DNA of 64,000 bases from Arthrobotrys musiformis (Eukaryota > Ascomycota > Orbiliomycetes > Orbiliales > Orbiliaceae): assembly GCA_036971715.1 (NCBI GenBank), contig JAVHJL010000010.1, positions 62,001-126,000 on the forward strand, written 5' to 3'. Positions 45,932 through 56,771 of the stretch are shown piece by piece. Below the pieces are notes generated by a model. The model worked only from the letters and a program-made list of their open reading frames with translations. It had not been told where the DNA came from and searched no databases. Every line of letters starts with the position of its first letter. The stretch's first letter is position 1. The position numbers and the translations under genes were made by a program.

Positions 45932-48197
45932 TCACTGTGACGCCAAGTTACCAGAATAGGTTTTTACTTCTTTTTGTAGTTTCGCGAGGTCCCTTGGGAT
46001 TGTTTCCTTGATCCTAGAAAACTCCGCCATATCCCCGCCCTTCAGGGATTCTTCAGAATATGTCTCTGTGATATGTCCTTGGACCTCTGACATGATTGTG
46101 AGGATTTGGGATAATTGGTTTGGAAGCCACTACCTTGAAATCAGTTTCATCACATTTTTATTTGGCAGCGGTTAAAGCGAAGGATAGAAGGAGATATAGG
46201 TGGGATGAGTGTAAATACCTCGACTATCGGCGATCCACCAGTCGCCTTTGGGTGAAGCCTTTTGCCTTGCTTCAGAATGTATTCCCTAGGTAGATGTAAA
46301 TTGTTACCACCACCACACAACCTCGACCGTCTGTTTTTGCTTCCCTTTCTTTTTTTTCCGGGACAAAGGGGGTTTACTAATTAATTACCTTGTAAAGTTC
46401 CAGTGTCTCCCCCGAAATTCGCGAATTTGATCGAGGATCAACAGATATAACACTTGATACAAAACTAGTAAGCACCCCACCAAAAGGCATCAGCGGTAGT
46501 AACAGATGAAACCCACCGGCGGTTTTCTGGTTCCCCAAAGCAAATTCTTTGACACTTGGGTAATCATCGGTCCCTCTTGCGACAGTCTCTACCCACTTCA
46601 AATACCCCTTATGCCCATCAGGTCGGTAGTTCCTAAAATCCTGAAGCCAGTTCAGCACAGGGTTACGGGTATTTGTATGTTGAATTGTGATTTATACCTT
46701 GAGGATTTGAGTAAGAGGGTTTTCTGGCATATCAATGCTTCAACCCATGGGTACCCAACCGGAAATATTATACTGTGGTTAGATATTGATTGACTAACGT
46801 GCGCAAGGGCATAACGTAATCTAGTATAAGGGACTAGTGAATTATAAATACCACATGAAATTGTCGATGAGGGGGATCATGCTATCGTTCTATGGGCATT
46901 AAGCCTAATTAGCACAGGCAAGATTTGGTACTTTCAGCGCCCATACCAGAAGGCATTCGGACACCCAACTAGTAAGGTGTGACTTACGGCACCGCTCTCG
47001 CCTCGGAACTTCATCGGCTCGGTGGAAACACCCTCGTAGATGACACCATCCGGGAACATAGGTTGAGAATGGATGCCGAATATAAATGTCCGAAACCCGG
47101 AGTACGCTTCTGGCTTGGACTTTTGCCACATATCTGAGGAGTTATGGATTGCTTGCTGTTAGCGGGCGTTGGGCCAGCCCCTGTTGGATTTTGCAAACCG
47201 CAAGATGTGTATAAGATTTCAGTAACCCACCATTCATGACCTTGTTGATCTTTTTGAAGGCATCCAGTATTTCTTGAAGCCCTTCTTGAAAAGTAGAGAC
47301 TCTATCAGGTGAGGATGTATCTCGGAGGGCCTTTAGGCCTCTTTGAACACCACTAACGAGGCCGTGACTATGCTTAACCATTTCAACATGTATAAGTACA
47401 AACCCTGCCTCTGAGCTCTTATTGTCGAGGCCGTTTTCGAAAGCTCTAATCAATGCCAAGTTATCATAGTCCATTCCCCTTCCAGGGTCAAGTCTACGCC
47501 AGTTGAAAAGGGCATAACTCCCAGCTAGCAGTGTTTACCGTCAGGTCACCTTCATACCTAGAATGCAATCCATGCCATGATTGGCAATTCAATGTAATGC
47601 GGTGTTGCAGAACATACCGTATTCCATAAAAGGTTTGAACCCAGTCCTGTAAGATTTTTAAAAAACACACAAAGCTGTTAGATATGAATCTTTAATACAA
47701 TTTCTTGGAAACCTGCCATATGCTAATATTACGGCTTTGTGGTAATCCTAACAAGGGGCCACCTACAATTCCGCTACCTTGGCCATAGGCTGCGCTATGT
47801 TCGCTGGCAATCGAGACCGCCCAAGCCCATATTCCTGACCATCTGTCTTGAGGTACGTGTCATAGCAAGGTTCGAATAGGTATGCACTCAAGAGAAATGA
47901 ATAGTCTCGATATAGAGCATTCAAAATAACTTTGTTATCACGGTACTTATCGATCTCTGCCACTAAGTTGGGGAAGGTTTCGACCCTAGCACCAAGTTCA
48001 CGGCTATGGAGTAGCCCCGGTTCTCCTGATGCTTTCCGAATCGGCATATCTTGTAGTATGCCCTCCAACGCTTCGAATTCTATAGGTAGGACCGCCGGTG
48101 GGTCTTGTCTAGGAAGAAAACCCCTGGTCGTCGATACCATGAAGGCTGGGAGGGAGGTGTCCTCTGGTAAACTATCAGTGAGAACTTCGAAATCCAT
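45932..48197 (-). CDS. IDO: Indoleamine 2,3-dioxygenase
   Basis: Minus-strand exons are 48197-47767, 47646-47618, 47524-47231, 47133-46988, 46889-46852, 46738-46699, 46640-46517, 46464-46389, 46285-46219 and 46129-45932, giving 480 residues. IDO is a haem enzyme that opens the indole ring of tryptophan to N-formylkynurenine, first step of the kynurenine route. Motifs in order: LVAEIDKYRDNKVI, MEYAGSYALFNW, SSEAGFVLIHVEMV, FRTFIFGIHSQPMFPDGV, then YRPDGHKGYLKW with the proximal haem His, REFRGRHWNFTREYILK, and KATGGSPIVEWLPNQL. Ten exons, three of them 29-40 nt, had to be chosen by frame; every join restores a family motif. One acceptor (exon 6) is AAG. It converges with the CDH gene, 211 bp between stops. 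Confidence 0.9.
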
Positions 48198-49159
48198 TTT
48201 TCTTGATCTATGTATGTTGTGATTCCTTGATGGTGTGGGTGTCCTTCTGGGTTTCTGGCTCAAAGTCAAGTTAATAGCTTAACAAGCGGATTATCTCTCA
48301 GTTATTTAAGGTGAAAAAAAAAAACTCAAAATGAAGCCGTCGACCGTAGGGGCTGGGCTTCTATCAATTTATAGAGAGGGATAGACGGAATTCGATGGTG
48401 TCCTGATTCGGGACCCACAGCCTAAGACTTCACTATTTCAAAAATACTATCCCGCGAGCCTCGGAGTTCCTTCCACTGAGCAGTGTACAGAAAGCATGAC
48501 CAGGTTACCGGGCTCACGAAAACAAGATGCGGAACGCTTGTGTCGGTGCGATGTTGAGCCCGATGCATGATGCTTCTCTCAGAGTTTATATTTCCTTTGG
48601 TCAGGTGGGCACAAGATCCAACAGTGTTTCCAAAAATTCATACCAAAAAGGGTAAAATGTATAGTTGTCTAACTACATTGGCTGTCCGTCTAAAAGATAA
48701 TAACGTAACTAGTTACTAAATAATGTGGTAATATAAACGAAGTTATCCGCTGCTTTCCTTTGGTAGCCTCCTTAGCTCCCGCGCGGCAGTGGTCTAACGG
48801 CAGATGCCCGTACGGGCCTCGACCTAAGTCTTTCAATACTAGGTAGTTAAGCTGTATGAGAGAGTCGCCATTGTGCACCAAAACTCAGACTGTAAACAAA
48901 GGGGCTCAGAAGTAAAATCACCCCCCATATATATACATATATAACTCGTCTATACGTAAGAATAAGATATTTTGGTTTAAGCGATCCGTAAAAGTAGAAA
49001 TTAAAGCTTAGTAGCTCAGGGACCCCTCTAAAAATGTAGTGTACAAAAAAAATACAAGGGAAACATGCAACGCACGTATCGATGCGTAGGATCAGATAGA
49101 ACAGAGAAGGAAAATACAGTGAGAGGTCTGGTTCTAGTTAAGAACCCCCCAGAATCACT
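48198..49159. other. Intergenic between IDO start and nucleoside transporter end
   Basis: No supported gene. It holds an A run at 48,315-48,324 and a tRNA-like word near 48,790 that does not fold convincingly. Confidence 0.5.
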
Positions 49160-51215
49160 TTACGAAGAGGACCCGCTTATATAATTTGCTTCATCTGTAA
49201 TAATCATCCCAGCGACCCCTGCGGATGAAAATGTTGACAATGCACCAGTAATTAAAGCGCTCACCGCTAATTTTGCGACGTCACCCCCCCTGCTTGGAGC
49301 GATCTGCGAGAGCACGCCAATCTGGGTTCCTAGCGATCCAACTGTAAAGTGCTTGTTAGTAGAGGCTAGTATGAAGCATTGAAAGGCGGAAACCTACTGT
49401 TTGCAAAACTGCAAAGGGCAAATGTGGCAATGAGTTTGGATCTAGATGCCATTTCCATGTATTCTTTTTCTCCTGTCAACATCTGGAAAGCAACGAACCT
49501 GTTCACAATTAGCATTTTGAAATTTGAATTCTAGGGCTCACGGGCACATACTCATTCGCAATCAATTTGGTACCAATCAACTTGGCAACTTTATATAGAT
49601 CAGGCCCTCGTGGGACACCGAGCAAGAAAGCAATTGGGTAACATAGGTATCCCACAATCTGCTCGATCGTCAAATTTGGAATGTTGAGATAACGTCCCCA
49701 CCAGCCGAGTATACCATTGCACAAGGCTAAGAATGCAATGATGCAGAGAAGGGTAGCCATAATCATGCCGGCAATTTTGATACCTAACCAAGCGCCGTCT
49801 GCAAAGGCTTGGAGAGCGTTTTTCGGCCGGTCTTCATCCTCGTCCGGGATAACGACTCTCCCCCTCGTGAGAGACTCTTCAGTTTCGGGGTATCTCAGCT
49901 TCGATGTAGCCAGGGAAGCGGGTATGGACATGACGCAGGAGGAAATTAATGCCTGGGCATTGACCCCCATAGAAATATAGGCGACTAATACAGAGCCTGC
50001 AATTGTAGCCTGATGTGGGTCAGTAGCTTGCAAGACCAAAAAGAAAGATGGAAAGGCCATTTTAGCAAACTTACGAAACCAGAAGCCATGACCTGATGAA
50101 TTTCAGCTTGTGTAAGATGAGAGACGAATGGCTTGATCAGCATTATAGACTCCCCCTGACCAATAAACGGAGACGCTGATGCGACAACCGCCTCGGCGCC
50201 TGATACCCTCATACTCCAAAAGAAGAAAACAGCGAATTTTCCGATGAACCATTGAAGAGCCCCGCAATAAAAGAGAAGAGATGTGAGCGAGATGAAGAAG
50301 ATAATCGCCGGGATGACAGAGAAGAAGAAGAATTGGTATTGTGAGATCTCTTCCGTTGTTAGGAATTTAACACCTGCCGCAGCAAAATGTAGGAGACTGC
50401 GAGCGAGATAAGAGACAAAATCGAAGATGTCATATCCTACTTTTGTACGTAGGACAAAAAGAGCGACAAGAAACTGGATGAGCATGCCAACTATGACCGT
50501 ATGCCATTGGATGGCCTTTCTGTTGGCCGAAGTTGCCCACAAGACACCAATCAATACGACTAATCCGAAAAGGGATACAGCGCGATTGGCCCGAGTATTT
50601 CCTGCAGACTCCGGGGAAGCAAAAGAGCCAATCACAATAACTGATATCGTAATGGCCGCCCCACACCATATTCTCAAACGCTCGGGGACAAGGCTGGCAA
50701 CTTTTACCCCGGTGTTATTCCAGATGAAGTGCATCGGTTTTGTGACAACGGTAATTGGTATATAAAAGGTGATGAGGCGAATTGTGATGCAAAGATAGAG
50801 AAGGAATGGAATCAACCACCCCAAGTCTTTCCGGTGCAAAACGACGCCAGCAACGAACCATCTAAGTCCCAGGCGGTATTAGATGAGAACCTACGGATTA
50901 AAAATCTGTTGATTAGAAAACTTACCCCGTAAAAACCAACCAGATGAAAATATGAAGCACGAATTTGTATCGGCGATAGAGGTTTTTAAAACGGCTCGCT
51001 CGCTTTTCTGAGACGCTTCCACTCTCAGCAGATCCGTGTCCAACTATAGCGCCCTTCTCTTCCTTGTCAAGGCTATCTTTGACATTCCCATCTTGCTTAC
51101 AATCAACGTTTGGGTGGCTAGGGTTGACTTCGGTATAAGAATTATCAGGCACCTCGCGGGAAGGGAGTTTTTCGACTTCAAGCGCCGGATCGCTAGTTGG
51201 TTGATTAGGTGCCAT
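49160..51215 (-). CDS. Concentrative nucleoside transporter (CNT/SLC28 family)
   Basis: Minus-strand exons are 51215-50926, 50861-50075, 50009-49552, 49498-49398 and 49341-49160, giving 605 residues. CNT proteins import nucleosides with protons or sodium across the plasma membrane. The hydrophilic N terminus (about 75 residues) precedes many hydrophobic segments. The family signatures are FIGQGESIMLIKPFVSHLT, EIHQVMASGFATIAGSVL and SSAGVAGMIITDEANY; the GQGES and MASGFATIAG loops bind nucleoside and cation. Exon 3 must end at GA|GTATGT (49,552) to join GEFVAFQ-like text in frame as NEFVAFQML; the stop seen by reading on is inside the intron. All five joins restore the CNT pattern. Ion coupling cannot be told from sequence. 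Confidence 0.88.
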
Positions 51216-54200
51216 TATTCTGGCTTTCAGGCCTGCTGTAACAGCTAATATTGGGTAGGCGTGTTGTATCTTGATAGAAATGGGACTGGTGAAAGAAAGA
51301 AAGGGCGATCGGCCGGGCTAATATGCTACGGCGCACACGCCTCAGTTTATATGAGCCTAGGGAAATGGATGGAGATGTTTATAGGCCGGTGTCCGAGGGA
51401 GAGATTAAATGTGAACAAAGGCGTATGGTTACCTCGGAAGCCTGACGAGGTAGGAAGTTGGTGATGTTTTATACACTGAGTTCCCATGCAATCGAGTCCC
51501 AAGCGATGCTAGTTGAAGGTAAGTGGCTGAAGCTGATAGAAGAATCTTCGAAAATTGTCTGGAAAGATAAGAGTTTGGCAGCGAATCACGGGCGGTCAGG
51601 AATAATTTGAAAGAAGCCCTGTCAAGCTTTCATGTTGCTTTTTCCCTCGGCCTGTACCAAAGGTGAAAGGGGGGTCTAAGAAAGTAACTTGGAACGAATG
51701 TGAATCGGGAAATGGGGATAAATACCCAGCTGGTAGGTACCTATATCGAAGGAAAGTACTCTGGCCCCGCTGTCACTGATTAGGAGTATCCACACGATGG
51801 AAGGGATTGGGGGATCTGGAAATAAAGTGTGTAAGATGGTGGCGAGACAGTGGATTCACCAGTCCTCCTACCGTCGCGGTCTCATTGCCTCAGCAGCAGC
51901 TAATCAAGCTGCGGGGATTGTAGCCAGTGTGCTGTGCCAAATGCAAATCGCCTTCCGCATTCCATGATTCGGGATTGTCTTCTCTTTCCCCCTCTTTCCC
52001 CTCCCCGTTTGTGAGCATCTTTCATTTTCCTCGGTACCTTCTTCACTTCTCCCTTTTTCATCTCCCTTCCACATATTTTATTTTACTTTTATTTCTGAGT
52101 CCCTCGCCGAAAACAGCTCATTCCACGTTGAGCCTAAGTAGAATTTTCGAATTATGGGGATAGAAGGTGAGTAGAACTTCCTTGGGGGGGGGGAGGGCCA
52201 GTTGGAGCAGGTACATCGATGGGGAAAGGGCCAGTTGGAGCAGGTACATCGAGGGTGGCGGGCACAAGGTTGCGGCGACTAATCGAAAGGACGGTCGCAG
52301 GAACAACTACCGGATCAAGGTTTGCATGCGCGTGCCAAATAGTAAAGTTGCCGATTGTATCCTAATATGGCAGCTACGAATGTAAAACCTCGCTGCCTTC
52401 GATGTTTTCTGGGTTCAGCTGCGTAGTTGAGAGACTAGCGGGCATCAGTGAAGGCCGGCCCTCCTTCCCTATCGGTAGTTTAGGGCAGGGGAAATATGGA
52501 GACATGCCTAAAAAATTATCTCGCAGGCTGCCAAGAGTTTCGTAACCGAGTTTTCGTTGGTTGCTTGAACCCGGCGCATCGTTTGAACGTTCGCGTTCAC
52601 ACGCACCTATATCTCCACTTTGGAGTTGTGATCTCCTAGGGGGTATATTACGGTTTTGGTCCGATAAGGATGTCATGGTGGTTGGTCTTGATACGAAAAA
52701 TTGACGATTCAACGGCCATCTGATGTCCAAAGCCCGTTGGTTGTTGCATGTAGCCAAAATAAACTTCAGCCCCACACAATCCATGCATCGTTCTCCGCTT
52801 CCTTGGCCTTGGCGATGGGAGCCTGATCGTCTTATCTCGACTTTCGTGCTTATCCGAACCGTTGCAAGGGCATCCGCGGCGGGCGGCGTCTTCCATCCAG
52901 GGTTACGTTGAGAAAATCCAGAGAATATCCAATATAAAGTACGATAAATGGGATTTCTTATCGCATGTCAATCGGCCAATTGGCCAAGCGGTGGACAGCC
53001 GTGTACTTACATATTATATATACCGACTTACCTCCTAGGTACCTACTAGATGCTTAAGTACTTATGTGCTTGCAAGTATGTGGGTACGTAATGCACGTAA
53101 GGCACGTAGTACACATCGTATATACATACTAAGTACTCGTAACATGTGTAATAAAATGTCTCGTGCAAGCGCAGACACTCTAGGTGAAGGTAGTATACGT
53201 CCTCAGGTGCTTCCTTACTTACCTACCTACTTAGTTTACATACAGGGTCCGAGCGTAGTCGACTAATGTATATACCTAGTATGCGTCTTGTAGATAACGG
53301 CACCTTGGGCCGTAAAACCCCGGCCTTTGGGACGCGATCGTTCGATACTGGTCGATTGATAGAGGGGGAGGAGGAAGAGGAGCCGTAACTTATTTTAAAT
53401 TTCAGGTGGGCAATTGGAATAGTGGCCACGCCCACCATCATGCGATCCCCAGCATGCGAGGGACAGGCAAACCCGACATACAAAACCCTGTCTTCCACGA
53501 TATGTCCTGGCTGCCCAGCAAGCCTACATAAATCAACAGCGTGGATATGATGCACACAAAGGCAAACTATTCAGGCTTAGTCTTAGCTAGTCGTCTCCTC
53601 GGCGTTTTATGTATATTTTTCGTAGTGGCTTGTACCTGGATAAACCTCGACTATCCTATATATATTAATGCTGCGTGCTTAGCGAGAATTTTAGTTAGGA
53701 GGAGAGTAATATCAATGAACTAGCTTGGAAGCACTGTGGTATCTACCTAAGTAGGTAGTACCAAACAATTAAGTACCTTAAGCACATCTTGCAGGAATAA
53801 TATGGTATACAGATGGTGCAAATTTCCGGATCGGGCTTCCAACTGCATCTGTAAATTTTATTTTAAATAAAACTGTGTTTTTTTTTTTTGCCGGCCGCAG
53901 TCAATAATTATAACGAAGGGTGCCTAGGTAAACGGTTGGTAGATACGTACGGGAAAAGGTGTATGAAATAATAGAAGCGTTCACAGCAGTTGCGACGACG
54001 GTCCCTTTCGAATACGTGGTCTTGATGGGGGGTTTGGGTGCTGTAGGCTAGGATGTGACATGCATCTCTTAGTCTAATATATGCGAGAACATCGCCCTAC
54101 CAGCGCCTCGACATCGAGACCGTGTTTGAAGGACCGTGTACCAACTTTGGGCGTGCTGGCTGCTATTTTGGTCCTCCTGGACCCGCTCATCGCGGTACCG

Positions 54201-55246
54201 ACTTCAGCTCGTAATTGTTTCTATGACGTTGATGATATTCTACTTGAGCAATGGTTGATAATGTGATTGGATTGTCTTGCTAGGTATGGTGTCAAAGCAA
54301 GGACGGTTCTGCGCATGTATCTACTGGGTAACTAGGGGAAAAGCTTAAAAGAAGAATACCATAAGGCCTTGGCAGGCGGCGACACCGAGGCTGTGCATAA
54401 TGAGGCTGAGATGAACACGGGGGATAATACTATGTATGTTTCCTTTCTGATAATTTTGGCTCGAGGGAGCTAGTCCGACATATGTGCAACTACATGCTCG
54501 GGTATAGGGCTGAAACGTATGCGATTTGCTTTTGTTCATAAGGCTGAAACAACACGAGGCTTCGGCTAATAAGGCAGGATCCGTGGCAAATTTGCTATGC
54601 AGTTACTTGAAGGCTCCATGAGGCTACACACCTGTGAGGCTCGTGAGCGCATATCCTCGGCCGCAGGTGCATGTTTCCCTCGATGAATTCAAGCAAAACT
54701 ACAGAGCTATAGCTAGGGTGATTCAATGCAAGAGGCACACGTGTATACCTGAGAACGTACATGTTAACTAAATCGAAGATGAGCGACCCCCAAACTCAGC
54801 TCGGGTACTTGTTTATATAGGTAAATTCTTGATTACCTACGAAAGAACCCAAGGGATTATATCTTGTAACCAAATGCTGCTGCGGATGGGCGAGGACGCT
54901 CGACTTCAAATTGTTCAGCAGCAAACTTCCTGAGCAGGTATGCATGTACATGCAAGCAAATCTGAGGTATCCTTAGTCAAAGCCTGAGGAGACCGAGAGT
55001 CTGATTGGCCTATTTGAATCGAATAGTTCCTCGTTCCTAGGTAATTACTCTTGCCGAATTCGGAGCATCCCCTCAACCTTTTCACGCCACAAGGATGCCC
55101 CTAGATAAACGAAGTCTTTCGATGGAAATTCGTAGGCTTATCTACCCCAAATTTCATTGATTTCCCTATTTGAACAAGGGTCGCTAATTTAGGGTTGACA
55201 GTACATGTTATTTAGCCAAAGTCGAGTAGTTAGTCTGGCGGTATCA
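51216..55246. other. 4-kb gene-poor stretch
   Basis: It contains a pyrimidine-rich stretch (51,978-52,110), a G run at ~52,183-52,192, a direct pair of a 25-bp unit containing AGTTGGAGCAGGTACATCGA (52,201 and 52,228 areas), and TAGGTACCTACTAG/AAGTACTT words (53,020-53,270, 53,740-53,780). Two open frames that begin with real ATGs (52,784-52,374 minus; 54,081-54,266 plus) have no recognisable domain. I see no RNA gene. Confidence 0.55.
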
Positions 55247-56220
55247 TTATTCAGCAACATTTTTGTAAACATCGAACCGCCTCTGCGTCGTCACAGGAAT
55301 CCCCCTCCTCACTTCCTCAAGCTTGTCATTGTCGAGGTCCGCAATGGCAACACCTTCCAAATCCTCAAGCTCTTCCAGCACCTCCCCATTTGGGTTGACC
55401 ACCATTGAATGTCCCCATGCATGATAAGTTGCGCTCAAATCCCGGGCAGGGCTGCAGAGTGCAACATATATCTGATTGTCTACTGCCCTCGATCGGGCCA
55501 ACAGAGACCAATGCAAAGGGCCGGTGGTCATGTTGAACGCCCCTGGGTATATCATGGCGAAGCACCCTTTCCTTGCGGCTGTCATGGCAAGCTCTGGAAA
55601 CCGGATGTCATAGCATATACCCAACCCAATTTTCCCGTACTCGGTTTCGAAAACCGTTATTTTATCGCCGGGGGAGAGCACTTCCGATTCCTTGAAAGTG
55701 ATTTTCCCTGGGATATCGATGTCGAACAAATGCAGCTTGCGATGTGAGGTAAGAAGGTTGCCGGTTGGCGAGAAAACTAGTGAGGTGTTGTACAATTTTT
55801 GGGTTGACGGGTCAATCTCTGGGATAGATCCACCAACTAGGTACGTGCTGGTCTCTTTCGCGACTGCGGAGAGGGCTTTGAAGGACTCTGACGAGTCTGG
55901 CGGCGACAGCTGTTCTGCATACTTTGGGAAATAATTCGTCCCGTATGGGGAATTGAAACACTCCTGTCGCCGCACAGCTGAGTTTGCGCCGTTAGAGGAC
56001 CAATTTCGGGGAGCAAGCTTACCGGTAGGACAATGATGTTAGCACCGGCTTTCGCAGCCTCGATGACTTTCGCTCTTGCGTGGGCAAGGTTGGCAGATTT
56101 GTCCGCGCCTAATTCGTGCTGTTAGAAAATCGGAAGTGTATGTACATGTTTCGATATTATACTCATACCAGTAGCTAGCTGGACAAGAGCAAGTTTCAGG
56201 GGTCGCCTCAGTATAGACAT
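55247..56220 (-). CDS. NIT2: Nit2-type omega-amidase (nitrilase superfamily)
   Basis: Minus-strand exons are 56220-56169, 56108-56023 and 55963-55247, giving 284 residues, typical for NIT2. The enzyme hydrolyses alpha-ketoglutaramate and alpha-ketosuccinamate, clearing by-products of glutamine and asparagine transamination. The catalytic triad is visible: Glu in LPECFNSPYG, Lys in HRKLHLFDIDIPG and Cys in GLGICYDIRFPE. The start MSILRRPLKLALVQLATG is followed by ADKSANLAHARAKVIEAA, both joined in phase. The third exon begins at GAGTGTTTC, so the apparent upstream Met of that frame lies in the intron. Cytosolic or mitochondrial location is not clear from the short N terminus. Confidence 0.92.
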
Positions 56221-56530
56221 TTTGGTAAATTTGTGTCGAGTCTAAGATATTGGGGGCCAACCCTTCTGTGGTTTTGTGGGGTTTAGTACTTTTAGATTAG
56301 GTAAGGAAGTATTTAGCTTAAGGACCCTGGCGGATACCTCATAAGTACCTACTTACATATGTACACCTGCCTACTTCCATACATGTACATAAATACCAGT
56401 AGCTAGGTCGGCATTTTAACTCTTACAGAGACTGGGGCCACAAACAATGCAATTTGACTCCACAGCACTCAGAGTATATTTGGAATCCAAAGCGGTTGAA
56501 CAGTAAGTGCCTCCCTTCTGTAGATGTTTC

Positions 56531-56564
<34 letters not shown>

Positions 56565-56771
56565 GACACGGTATTTTGGATTTTGGTTTTCAATGCAAAC
56601 CAGAATGGGATTAGAGCTGGAACAGTATTGAAAAACACCGCTCTTCTAGATTGACCTACTTAGCGCTTGCCTACCCAAGTAATAGGTGAAGGTAAGGGAA
56701 TAAATATAGACATTAGTGCCCACGAAATCAGGGCCCGTTCCGGTACAGGATATGTTTGGAATTGTTGATTC
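56221..56771. other. Intergenic with a 31-base T run
   Basis: It contains the NIT2 upstream region with ACTTACATATGTACACC words (56,345-56,400) and a T homopolymer (56,533-56,563). No gene. Confidence 0.6.

Noticed and set aside
47700..47766. An extra IDO exon with text resembling GLPQSRNISIWQ
   Set aside because: It seemed plausible at first, but the direct join of 47,767 to 47,646 gives VAELTGFKPFMEYAGSYALFNW-like family sequence in frame, so this stretch is intron.
48780..48880. tRNA-like sequence (GTGGTCTAACGGC)
   Set aside because: Only a weak A-box resemblance. I could not find a matching T-loop (GGTTCRANNCC) or an acceptor stem at the right spacing.
52374..52784. 136-codon minus-strand frame with a true ATG
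   Set aside because: No recognisable domain, low-complexity composition and no splice partner. It could be a small hypothetical gene, but I cannot support it.
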